From Paenibacillus mesophilus (GTDB lineage: Bacteria > Bacillota > Bacilli > Paenibacillales > NBRC-103111): DNA of 64,000 nucleotides. Both the position numbers and the translations under genes were made by a program. The stretch lies in the NCBI RefSeq assembly GCF_005938385.1, contig NZ_VCRA01000009.1:124001-188000 (forward strand), written 5' to 3'. Below the pieces are notes generated by a model. It ran no database searches, was not told where the DNA came from, and saw only the letters and a list, made by a program, of their open reading frames with translations. Shown one piece after another: positions 1-6,689 of the stretch (positions are counted from its first letter, which is position 1; each line of letters begins with the position of its first letter).

Positions 1-591
1 TTTAAGCTTCTCCGATTTCGTCTTTCGAGGATCTGCCAAATAGATCTCCCGATGTACTTTGCTGGTACGGATATAACCATTCTCTTCACAGTACGCTTCC
101 ATTCGGGCAAAGCTTTTCGGTTCGTCGTCAAACCTGCCGATGTGCATCATTTGACAACACAATCCTTCTTCCACATGCTCAAACCGGACTTTCTCAAGGA
201 ATGGATTAGGCTTTTTCTTTTTCGTCTGTTCTAGAAACCGCACAAACCATTGTTCTGTCAAAAAATCGGGTTGGCGTATCATAATCGTATATTTCAAATT
301 GTTTTTGTCCGTCGCCGGCTTGGTCCGATCAAGCAAGTCCCACACGCCCTCAAGCGGAAAAACCGTATATTCGTAGTATCCGGTCGGTACATCGTCACTT
401 TTGTAAGACATTCTCACCGCATAACTCAAACTGTACAAAGCTTCTACCGCCCGGGCAAATTCCTCACCGTTAGGGTTTCCAGAACCACTTACCATAAGAA
501 AAGGCATCCTCGGCACTTTCACAATTTCCGGTAACCTATTAGGCATATAAAGTTGTTTAAAATCTTTCTTATAATCTATCTTTTTACTCAA
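1..591 (-). CDS. GyrI-like small-molecule-binding protein (3' end cut by window edge)
   Basis: Read on the minus strand this is an open frame of 197 codons running off the left edge. It starts at a TTG preceded by GGAGAG. The N-terminal part contains the run GSGNPNGEEFARAVEALYS, typical of the stand-alone GyrI-like domain proteins of COG4832 (about 200-210 residues), which bind small ligands in a cleft and are usually soluble. Only a few C-terminal residues should be missing. The family is known, but the ligand is not deducible here. It lies about 100 bp downstream of and co-directional with the HxlR regulator, though no shared promoter is obvious. Confidence 0.75.
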   Translation of the reverse strand, partial: MSKKIDYKKDFKQLYMPNRLPEIVKVPRMPFLMVSGSGNPNGEEFARAVEALYSLSYAVRMSYKSDDVPTGYYEYTVFPLEGVWDLLDRTKPATDKNNLKYTIMIRQPDFLTEQWFVRFLEQTKKKKPNPFLEKVRFEHVEEGLCCQMMHIGRFDDEPKSFARMEAYCEENGYIRTSKVHREIYLADPRKTKSEKLK

Positions 592-686
592 AGCCTATCT
601 CTCCTCGTATAAGGTTTTTTATATATTTTAACAGTTAGAACATGACAACTTTATGTCATATTCAAAGGAACAATACAAAAACGAAA

Positions 687-1031
687 TTATTCCTTAGTCT
701 TCAAATACTCATCATGCTTAAATCCCCAGTCGCACATGCATCTCAACACAACGGATAAAGTGTTTCCGTGTGCTGACAGCGAATACTCGACCCGGGGCGG
801 TATTTCTTGATAGACAGCCCTTGTTACAAGTCCATCGCGTTCAAGTTCGCGAAGATGACTAGTCAGCATCCCTTGCGTTACATGCGGCAAGAGACGTCGC
901 AGCTCTCCAAACCGTTTCGTCCCCTCTTCCAGTAAAATAAATAAAATGAGTGGTTTCCACTTCCCGCCAATTACACTTAGCGTCGAAATAATCCCATGGG
1001 TTGTTACGGAATTGCCCGCACGATCTTCCAT
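687..1031 (-). CDS. HxlR-family winged-helix transcriptional regulator
   Basis: A 114-residue protein of the MarR-related HxlR family, which sense thiol, quinone or aldehyde stress or metabolites. The family core is clear: GGKWKPLILFIL at the start of the winged helix, the recognition region VTQGMLTSHLRELERDGLV, and a C-terminal dimer helix. No conserved N-terminal cysteine like that of YodB or HypR is evident in the first residues, so redox sensing is uncertain. The ATG is preceded by GAAGAGGGG. It is divergent from the SDR-SugE pair, a common layout for an HxlR repressor and its target. Two dyad sequences lie in the shared intergenic region. Confidence 0.9.
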   Translation of the reverse strand: MEDRAGNSVTTHGIISTLSVIGGKWKPLILFILLEEGTKRFGELRRLLPHVTQGMLTSHLRELERDGLVTRAVYQEIPPRVEYSLSAHGNTLSVVLRCMCDWGFKHDEYLKTKE

Positions 1032-1100
1032 AAAATTCAGCCCCTCTTCACTTGTTGTTACCTGTATTAATTATTGCGTATTTATCCTTTTTTAAATAGT

Positions 1101-1232
1101 AGTACGATTTTTCATACTGGCACGAGAATAGAAGCGGGTCGTGGAAATCGTCGCTGCAGTATCACATTCGAAACCCTTGTCATACGCTATTCGTCTGTTT
1201 TTCAGTACCAAGTACGAAAATAATGCGTACTT
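1101..1232. promoter_or_regulatory. two candidate HxlR operators
   Basis: In the 275-bp gap between the divergent HxlR and SDR genes there are two AGTACGA-containing dyads. The first is AGTACGATTTTTCATACT (1101-1118), and the second is AAGTACG-9 nt-CGTACTT (1210-1232, 7-bp perfect arms). Their AGTA...TACT layout resembles known HxlR/YodB-type operators. Assigning them to the adjacent regulator is inference. Confidence 0.4.
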
Positions 1233-1306
1233 TTCAATATTAAAAATTTAGAGATAATCGAGTATGTATTCACTTATAAGCCCAATGCAGAAAGGATTGA
1301 AGCTAG

Positions 1307-2050
1307 ATGAAAAATTCTCTAACAGGTAAGGTCGCTCTTGTTACCGGAGGCAGTCGCGGCATTGGCGCAGCCATTGCCACAAGGTTAGCCGAGGAAGGGG
1401 CGGACGTAGCTTTCACCTATTTACATGCCGCTGACAAAGCTTTATCCGTTGTCAAGAAAATCGAAGGGACAGGCCAAAATGGGCTTGCAATTCAAGCCGA
1501 TAGCGCAGTTCCTGAAGCTGTCATCCGAGCAGTGAACCAAACGGCGGCGAAGTTCGGCAGGTTTGACATTCTCGTTAATAATGCCGGTATATTCCCGTAC
1601 GGCTCATTTGAGGAGGTGTCGTTGGAAGAGATAGATCGTACATTGGCCATTCATGTCCGCGCTGTTTTCGTCGCCGTCCAAGCTGCGGTACGCTATATGA
1701 ACGCCGGTGGCAGGATCATCAGCATTGGAAGTTGCCTCGCTGATCGCGTGCCCGATCCAGGAGTCGCCCTTTACGCAATGAGTAAATCAGCCCTCAACGG
1801 ACTGACCAAAGGTTTAGCCCGTGACCTCGGACCACGCGGAATCACCGTGAATGTAGTCCATCCCGGTTCAACGGATACGGACATGAATCCCGCTGTCGGC
1901 CCAGGGGCTGAATATGAGAAAAAGCACATTGCACTCGGACACTATGGCCACGTTAATGATATTGCGGCCATGGTCGCGCATCTTGCAGGAGAAGGTGGCC
2001 GTTATGTGACCGGAGCATCGATTGCCGTAGACGGCGGTTTCGGGGCATGA
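1307..2050 (+). CDS. SDR-family oxidoreductase
   Basis: A classical short-chain dehydrogenase/reductase of 247 residues, the usual length. The cofactor motif TGGSRGIG lies at residues 13-20, NNAG is near residue 90, a serine lies in IISIGS, and the catalytic YAMSK (Y-x3-K) is near residue 156. The family performs NAD(P)H-dependent oxidation or reduction of alcohols and carbonyls in the cytosol. The substrate cannot be read from the sequence. It is translationally coupled to the next gene: the stop TGA overlaps the ATG of sugE as ATGA. With the divergent HxlR gene it forms a plausible aldehyde or quinone response unit (inference). Confidence 0.9.
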   Translation: MKNSLTGKVALVTGGSRGIGAAIATRLAEEGADVAFTYLHAADKALSVVKKIEGTGQNGLAIQADSAVPEAVIRAVNQTAAKFGRFDILVNNAGIFPYGSFEEVSLEEIDRTLAIHVRAVFVAVQAAVRYMNAGGRIISIGSCLADRVPDPGVALYAMSKSALNGLTKGLARDLGPRGITVNVVHPGSTDTDMNPAVGPGAEYEKKHIALGHYGHVNDIAAMVAHLAGEGGRYVTGASIAVDGGFGA

Positions 2051-2379
2051 CACGGCTTGCATGGGCATGGATTATGTTGGTCAGTGCCGGTTTACTCGAA
2101 ATCATCTGGGCGGTAGCTTTGAAATACTCTCACGGTTTCACACGGTTTTGGCCCAGCATAGTCGGAATTACTTTTGCTCTGTTAAGCTTTATCATGCTTT
2201 CGTTTTCAATGAAAAGTTTGCCCATAGGAACCGCTTATGCAGTCTGGGTCGGCGTCGGAACTCTAGGGGTAGCCATTGCTGGAATTGTTGCACTAGGTGA
2301 AAGCATTTCACCTCTTCGCATGGCCTCGCTGGTTCTGGTCATTCTTGGCATCATCGGATTGAAGCTTTTTGAGAAATAG
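2047..2379 (+). CDS. sugE: SMR-family efflux protein, SugE/Gdx type
   Basis: A 110-residue small multidrug resistance protein with four predicted membrane helices. The opening WAWIMLVSAGLLEIIWAVAL and the following KYSHGFTR match the SugE/Gdx branch. Members of this branch export guanidinium in exchange for protons, while EmrE-type members export quaternary cations. The membrane glutamate of the first helix (LLEIIWA) is present. SMR proteins act as antiparallel dimers or as paired subunits. No partner gene is adjacent, so a homodimer is likely. The start overlaps the SDR stop (ATGA). I see no guanidine riboswitch upstream of the operon, which weakens a specific guanidinium claim. Confidence 0.85.
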   Translation: MTRLAWAWIMLVSAGLLEIIWAVALKYSHGFTRFWPSIVGITFALLSFIMLSFSMKSLPIGTAYAVWVGVGTLGVAIAGIVALGESISPLRMASLVLVILGIIGLKLFEK

Positions 2380-2406
2380 GGCTTGATGATTGTAACAGGC
2401 GGGGAT

Positions 2407-2533
2407 ATGGAAATCCTGATTGAACTTTCGAAGAGGTGGATTCACCGATGACGATCTTAGCGGTGGATTTCCATGCCGTGCTCGTCCGCTGCGCTCCCTG
2501 CGCGCGGTCTGAACCCCTTGCAGGGGTTCGCTC
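2407..2533. repeat. structured repeat family I, copy A
   Basis: An element of about 125 bp. The long-range stem is ATGGAAATCC (2407-2416) with GGATTTCCAT (2465-2474). Inside it is GGTG-gatt-CACC, then the conserved run GATCTTAGCGG. The 3' part ends in the hairpin GAACCCC-ttgca-GGGGTTC (2511-2529). Copies B, C and D lie at about 2.6, 5.6 and 5.75 kb. Frames that cross it are repeat-derived and not treated as genes. Confidence 0.85.
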
Positions 2534-2554
2534 CTCCAAAGTCTCCTGAAATGA

Positions 2555-2590
2555 AAAACTGCGATCCCGAAGGACTGCAGTTTTATTATT
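2555..2590 (+). terminator. stem-loop terminator
   Basis: AAAACTGC (2555-2562) pairs with GCAGTTTT (2577-2584), followed by a T-rich run. It could end transcription from sugE, reading through repeat copy A. Confidence 0.55.
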
Positions 2591-2736
2591 TATGGAGCCT
2601 AGGGAGATATTGAAATCCCGATTGAACTTTCGAAGAGGTGGATTCACCGATGACGATCTTAGCGGTAGATTTCCATGCCGTGCTCGTCCGCTGCGCTCCC
2701 TGCGCGCAGTCTGAACCCCTTGCAGGGGTTCGCTCT
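2588..2736. repeat. structured repeat family I, copy B, with tRNA-Ala 3'-end sequence
   Basis: It starts with TTATGGAGCCTAGGGAGAT, an 18/19 match to the 3' end of the tRNA-Ala gene at 5930-6002. It then follows copy A closely, with the hairpin GAACCCC...GGGGTTC near the right end. The long-range stem has one mismatch (ATTGAAATC against GATTTCCAT), so this copy looks slightly decayed. Confidence 0.85.
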
Positions 2737-2818
2737 CCCGCATTGGTCGGTTTCACTGCCCCAAATTTCAATGGAATTTATACTTGACATATTGAATGGC
2801 CATCCGAAGAATATGCTT

Positions 2819-4660
2819 CTATGACAACTCAAGATCCAAAACTTGACGAAGCCACTCAGCCACCTGATGCGGGGCTTCCAAAGGGTATTGATGACCATAG
2901 GGGATGAAGGTTGTATCGATGTGCTTGAATCGTTCCGGAATATGATGTGCTGCATCCCGGTCACCCCAATGGATTCGTACTTTTTGGGCGTTCCATAATT
3001 CAGGTTTTAGCTGGAAAGACTGGACTTGCGTTAACGCTGACATGACCATTGCGTTGGAAGAACGAATGCGGGCCGACTGCAGATCATGAATGACGTAGTT
3101 CGAGTAGTGATCCAGTCGTTCGCTGTCCGCGATAAAGTCATTGGCTTTCAGCAGTGTTTTTCTGAACGCGGAGCGAGATATAAGTTTCATAATCGACCTG
3201 GTAACACCTGCATATTTATATTTGGCATGAATGGGATGCAGTACGGGCTGCAATAGCAAGAGTTGCCTGATCTGCTGCTCAATTCTTTCCATGACCTTAG
3301 CAGCGATAAGTCCGCCGAACGAATGACCAATCAAAATAACAGGGCGATTCAGCTCGTGAATCATTTCGATCACAGCCTCTACATAGCCGTCCATCAGAGA
3401 AGGATGATGATGACGCGGTGAATGACCGAATCCGGGAAGGTCCACCAGCCAAGTATTGACATCATTCAATTGTTTCGCTATTGGAACGAAACAATCGGCC
3501 CCGCTGAATGTTCCGTGCAGAAAAATAACCGGTGTTCCGTGATTCTCTTTTTCCAACGAAATCAGTTTGGATCTTCTGCGTTGCACGAACCCTTCGCGGT
3601 GCTCGGATGAGGGGTGGCTTAACCGGAAATCAAGATCGGCGATTACGTAGGGAAGCGTGGTCGGAACAACGGATGTCCGTACCCCGTTCTTGCGCTCAAG
3701 TTCAAACTTCGAGGTAACCGGGAATTCCGATTTCACGAGAAAATTCATCGATTCTTTGGGAATTCCCAATCGCTTGCCGATGCCAAGTCTTAATAAAGAC
3801 TTCAACAAAGCAAGCGGAATTGTGCCGAAAGGCGGCGCCGCTCGCATCTCTATCGCAATTTGCCTGATCAATGAACGGATCGACGGACTATCCTGCTTGG
3901 GATCCAATAAAAAATACGTATTACTCGCAAGCTCCTTTGTTTGCACTAAGTTAACAATGAATGATGCGACATGATCAATATGTACCATCGGCAGCCAGTA
4001 GTCCTTGCCTCCTGGAACGAGTGGCATAAGATTCCTTCTCACAGAATCTACCAGTATACTAAGACCGCCAATCTGCTCCGTAATTCCCGAGTAAGAATGG
4101 CCGATGACGGTACTGGGATTAACCGTGGACAGCGGAATGCCTAACGGTTTTAGTGCTTTTCGTATATAGGAGTCCGCTTGAAATTTCATCTTCTCATACG
4201 GGGGAGCTTTCTCAAGAACGGCATCCAGATTGTGATTAGCATTTTGCTCGTTATATGGACTCATATAGCCAACAACATGAATGAATTGCTTCAATCCTTT
4301 CTTCATATGGATTTTTTCGGAAAGTTCGGCCAATTCGATGGCAGGATTAAGAAAAGCTTGCTCTGCCTCAGTCTGGCTTAACTCAATATTCATGGGACCG
4401 CCCGCATGAACGATGATATCGGAATTTTGTATTCGTTTGTAATCGTTCGCGGATAGCCCTAATTTCGGTTTCGACAAATCTCCTATTACTGCAGTAACGT
4501 GTTGCGCCTCAAGCAAATGTAACCGCCCGAGGGTATGTTGAAAGCGATCAAGACTTCTCACGAGTACAATAATGTCGTGATGTTTGGATATTAACTCGGC
4601 AAGAATATGGCTACCGATATAACCTGTCCCGCCAGTCAGGAATATTTTCAATTGAATCAT
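2819..4660 (-). CDS. extended SDR / alpha-beta hydrolase fusion protein
   Basis: A 613-residue two-domain enzyme. Residues 1 to about 340 form an extended SDR with the NAD(P) motif TGGTGYIG near residues 9-16, a Y-x3-K pair in YEKMK, and an NAD-binding-4/thioester-reductase-like layout. Residues from about 370 to 613 form an alpha/beta hydrolase with the LHGTFSG oxyanion region, the nucleophile elbow GHSFGG, and a late GH in the expected place of the catalytic histidine. It is cytosolic, with no signal peptide. The pairing suggests reduction or oxidation plus ester or thioester hydrolysis of one substrate, which I cannot name. It lies 70 bp downstream of the TetR gene on the same strand. A TetR-like dyad sits just upstream of its start. 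Confidence 0.85.
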   Translation of the reverse strand: MIQLKIFLTGGTGYIGSHILAELISKHHDIIVLVRSLDRFQHTLGRLHLLEAQHVTAVIGDLSKPKLGLSANDYKRIQNSDIIVHAGGPMNIELSQTEAEQAFLNPAIELAELSEKIHMKKGLKQFIHVVGYMSPYNEQNANHNLDAVLEKAPPYEKMKFQADSYIRKALKPLGIPLSTVNPSTVIGHSYSGITEQIGGLSILVDSVRRNLMPLVPGGKDYWLPMVHIDHVASFIVNLVQTKELASNTYFLLDPKQDSPSIRSLIRQIAIEMRAAPPFGTIPLALLKSLLRLGIGKRLGIPKESMNFLVKSEFPVTSKFELERKNGVRTSVVPTTLPYVIADLDFRLSHPSSEHREGFVQRRRSKLISLEKENHGTPVIFLHGTFSGADCFVPIAKQLNDVNTWLVDLPGFGHSPRHHHPSLMDGYVEAVIEMIHELNRPVILIGHSFGGLIAAKVMERIEQQIRQLLLLQPVLHPIHAKYKYAGVTRSIMKLISRSAFRKTLLKANDFIADSERLDHYSNYVIHDLQSARIRSSNAMVMSALTQVQSFQLKPELWNAQKVRIHWGDRDAAHHIPERFKHIDTTFIPYGHQYPLEAPHQVAEWLRQVLDLELS

Positions 4661-4679
4661 CTGCCTTTCGATTCATTTA

Positions 4680-4694
4680 ATAGTACTGAATAGT
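4680..4694. promoter_or_regulatory. candidate TetR operator upstream of the fusion gene
   Basis: ATAGTACTGAATAGT matches 14 of 15 positions of ATAGTACTGTATAGT, read on the minus strand over the start of the adjacent tetR gene. It lies about 20 bp upstream of the fusion-gene start. Confidence 0.45.
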
Positions 4695-4730
4695 GCTAGT
4701 CTGTGCAAAAAAAATGACTTAAGTAACTAA

Positions 4731-5318
4731 TCACTTAAGCATCGAAGCAAAAGCTTGAATAAGATTCTGAGCTAGCATTGGATTGTTGGTGGCCTTGGTT
4801 AGGAATAGAGCTCCTTCGATGGAGGTGACAATCAATGCCGCTGTCTCATGGACGGGCAGATTCCGGCTCAATTCTTTCTTTTCCATGCCTTCTTCCAGCA
4901 GTTTCTCAACAACTTGTAGTTGTTTATCGAAGAATGCTTTTATTTTAGCTCTCGCTTCCGAAGAGGAATGGGAAGTCTGCGTATAAAGTGTCAGGAACGG
5001 ACATCCACCAACATAATCGATTTGTTCATTATCCTCCGTGAGGATTCGAAATAATCGCTCCATTTTTGCAGGAATGGACATGTCTTGCGTCAAGGTACGG
5101 GAAATTCGTTCTTCATACCGCGAGATCAATTGGTCGACAATTGCTAACAAAAGCTCCTCCTTACTTTTATAGTGGTAATAAATGTTGGTTTTTGAAACTT
5201 TGCTGAGGGCAACAATTTCGTCCATGCTTGTCACTTGAAACCCTTTTGTTAGAAATAAGGTCGATGCGGTCTGCAGGACGATATCTTTGTTTGAAATGCT
5301 TGATCTTTTGTTTGTCAT
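4731..5318 (-). CDS. TetR/AcrR-family transcriptional repressor
   Basis: A 195-residue regulator. Residues 1-60 carry the TetR helix-turn-helix, with TLFLTKGFQVTSMDEIVA followed by SKVSKTNIYYHYKSKEELL. The C-terminal ligand domain is of the TetR_C type, often linked to fatty-acyl or drug ligands. Family members repress by binding palindromes and release DNA on ligand binding. The gene is followed closely by the SDR-hydrolase fusion on the same strand. A 30-bp dyad covers its own start codon and a related half lies before the fusion gene, so it probably represses both (inference). Confidence 0.9.
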   Translation of the reverse strand: MTNKRSSISNKDIVLQTASTLFLTKGFQVTSMDEIVALSKVSKTNIYYHYKSKEELLLAIVDQLISRYEERISRTLTQDMSIPAKMERLFRILTEDNEQIDYVGGCPFLTLYTQTSHSSSEARAKIKAFFDKQLQVVEKLLEEGMEKKELSRNLPVHETAALIVTSIEGALFLTKATNNPMLAQNLIQAFASMLK

Positions 5319-5345
5319 ATTACTACTATACAGTACTATAATATG
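5316..5345. promoter_or_regulatory. candidate TetR autoregulatory operator
   Basis: A 30-bp dyad runs from CATATTA to TAATATG, with internal TAGTACTGTATAG read on the minus strand. It includes the ATG of the tetR gene. The inner sequence recurs at 4680-4694. Confidence 0.45.
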
Positions 5346-5423
5346 TATGTCAAACCTGGATGTGATTGGAAATGATGCTCGAACATTATGGGGTTCGCTC
5401 TTTCGCCAACAACATTGCCAAAT

Positions 5424-5575
5424 AAGAAAAACGTCTATCGACGTACTTCAGGGATGAGCACCGCGATTTAGCGGAAGTTTTTCTTGGTAAAGAAAGTCTC
5501 ACTTCGCTTTAACGCTTTAGCGAAGTTAAACTTTTCTTTATCGTTCAAAAAACACGCCGGATTGGCGTGTTTGAA
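5424..5575. repeat. structured repeat family II, copy 1
   Basis: The stem is AAGAAAAAC (5424-5432) with GTTTTTCTT (5477-5485), which encloses the core CGCGATTTAGCGGAA. A second stem follows: AAAGAAA with TTTCTTT, and inner CTTCGCT with AGCGAAG. A hairpin ACACGCC-ggatt-GGCGTGT closes the element. A copy with compensated stem changes is at 11804-11920. The core TTAGCGG is shared with family I. Confidence 0.75.
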
Positions 5576-5592
5576 GTTTATGTATGGTGGAG

Positions 5593-5725
5593 CCAAGGGA
5601 TGTTTCAATCTCTGATTGAACTTGCTGACGAAGCCTATTCGACGAGGACAACCTTAGCGGTAGATTGAAACGCCGTGCTCGTCGCTGACGATCCTGCGCG
5701 CGGACTGAACCCCGAGGTTCGCCCC
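5593..5725. repeat. structured repeat family I, copy C (covariant)
   Basis: The same layout as copies A, B and D but with different stems. GTTTCAATC (5602-5610) pairs with GATTGAAAC (5663-5671), the internal hairpin is CGAA-gccta-TTCG, and the 3' hairpin is GAACC-ccga-GGTTC (5707-5720). The left edge reads TGGAGCCAAGGGAT, a degenerate tRNA-Ala 3' end. The paired changes relative to copy A argue for selection on structure. Confidence 0.85.
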
Positions 5726-5726
5726 T

Positions 5727-5878
5727 TATGGAGCCTAGGGGGATATGGAAATCCTCATTGAACTTTCCGAAGAGGTGGATTCACCGATGACGATCTTAGC
5801 GGTAGATTTCCATGCCGTGCTCGTCCGCTGCGCTCCCTGCGCGCGGTCTGAACCCCTTGCAGGGGTTCGCTCGGCCCC
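5727..5878. repeat. structured repeat family I, copy D, with tRNA-Ala 3'-end sequence
   Basis: It begins with TTATGGAGCCTAGGGGGAT, identical over 19 bp to the 3' end of the tRNA-Ala gene 200 bp away. The stem is ATGGAAATC (5745-5753) with GATTTCCAT (5805-5813), and the hairpin is GAACCCC (5850-5856) with GGGGTTC (5862-5868). It sits directly against copy C. Confidence 0.85.
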
Positions 5879-5887
5879 TAGGCCATA

Positions 5888-5929
5888 AAAAAAGAACACG
5901 GACCAGATGGTCCGCATTCTTTTTTTTTA
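5888..5929 (-). terminator. terminator of the tRNA-Ala transcript
   Basis: AAAGAA-ca-CGGACC-agat-GGTCCG-ca-TTCTTT is a strong hairpin immediately beyond the 3' end of the minus-strand tRNA, with T runs on both sides. Confidence 0.75.
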
Positions 5930-6002
5930 TGGAGCCTAGGGGGATCGAACCCCTGACCTCATCGCTGCCAGCGATGCGCTCTCCCAGCTGAGCTAAGGCC
6001 CC
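5930..6002 (-). tRNA. tRNA-Ala (GGC anticodon)
   Basis: On the minus strand, 73 nt fold as a standard cloverleaf. The acceptor is GGGGCCT with AGGCTCC and discriminator A, the D-arm contains AGCTCAGCTGGGAGAGC, the anticodon arm CATCGCTGGCAGCGATG has anticodon GGC, and the T-arm is AGGGG-TTCGATC-CCCCT. CCA is not encoded. The 19 bp at its 3' end recur in repeats B and D. Confidence 0.95.
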
Positions 6003-6016
6003 GAAGCGACTTTTTT

Positions 6017-6046
6017 AGTATACAACAGGCAGTACGGGCTTTGCAA
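6017..6046 (-). promoter_or_regulatory. promoter of tRNA-Ala
   Basis: On the minus strand, TTGCAA (6041-6046), an 18-bp spacer and TATACT (6017-6022) lie 15 bp before the tRNA, a good vegetative promoter match. Confidence 0.65.
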
Positions 6047-6185
6047 CTTTTTTGGTCGCTTTCGCAAAAAGTTATATAACTTTAAAAATTCTGAAAAGTA
6101 AGTCGTTAACGCAAGCTTAACATCGGACGTCGTCAATGTGTAGTAAAATAGTAACAAAAACGGGACTTTATGCGGAGCTGGGCTT

Positions 6186-6612
6186 GTGAACATTTTCGAT
6201 CTGTTGAAGCAGTGGAAAGAGTCGCAAACGATCATCGAATTGCACTATATTCATGCGGGGGCCAAGAAGATTGCGCATGGCCGGATTTACTCGTTTGACC
6301 TCGGTCAGCAAAACATTTTGTTCTACAACGAAGACAAAAAAAGCGTGGACAATATTTCGCTCGCGCAAATCGAAGACGCTATCTCGGCGTTTGCTACGCG
6401 GCCCGAGGCGGATAAGGCAGCGGCGAATCCGACCGGCAAACAATCAGCCGAAGCCGACACGAGCAAGCAAGCCGGGCAAAAAAAACCTCGATCTCAAGGA
6501 AGAAATCGTGCTTCTGATCGAAGAGCTGAGCACCCCGGATCTGTATGCGTTATACCCGATGATTATGCATCTGGCTAGGCGACAGGAGAAGAGGGCAGCT
6601 TCGATTAAGTAA
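6186..6612 (+). CDS. conserved-looking hypothetical protein split by an A8 frameshift
   Basis: The N-terminal frame starts at GTG 6186 (GGAG upstream) and encodes about 97 residues, beginning MNIFDLLKQWKESQTIIEL, with an SH3-like beta-rich look. At the run A8 (6478-6485) that frame becomes arginine-rich nonsense. The +1 frame instead continues with DLKEEIVLLIEELSTPDLY and ends at 6612. Removing one A gives a smooth protein of about 142 residues. So either the assembled sequence has one A too many, the gene is a recent pseudogene, or the A8 run is a slippage site. The function is not recognised. Confidence 0.6.
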
Positions 6613-6614
6613 GA

Positions 6615-6683
6615 AAAAACCGGCCTGTGCCGGAATGCCGATAGCCTGCAGGCGGATGGGCAATCCTATGCACAAGCCGGGTG
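6615..6683 (-). terminator. terminator of ilvD
   Basis: On the minus strand, CCGGCTTGTG pairs imperfectly with CACAGGCCGG and is followed by TTTTTT. It lies directly after the ilvD stop. Confidence 0.6.
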
Positions 6684-6689
6684 GACGTT

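Noticed and set aside
2351..2771. Minus-strand frames that share ERTPARGSD and STSSKVQSGF across repeats
   Set aside because: They arise from the family I repeats read in one frame. The changes between copies keep hairpins and not codons, and no ribosome site fits.
5993..6235. Minus-strand frame over the tRNA promoter region
   Set aside because: It overlaps the tRNA-Ala gene and its promoter and has no ribosome site or recognisable protein.
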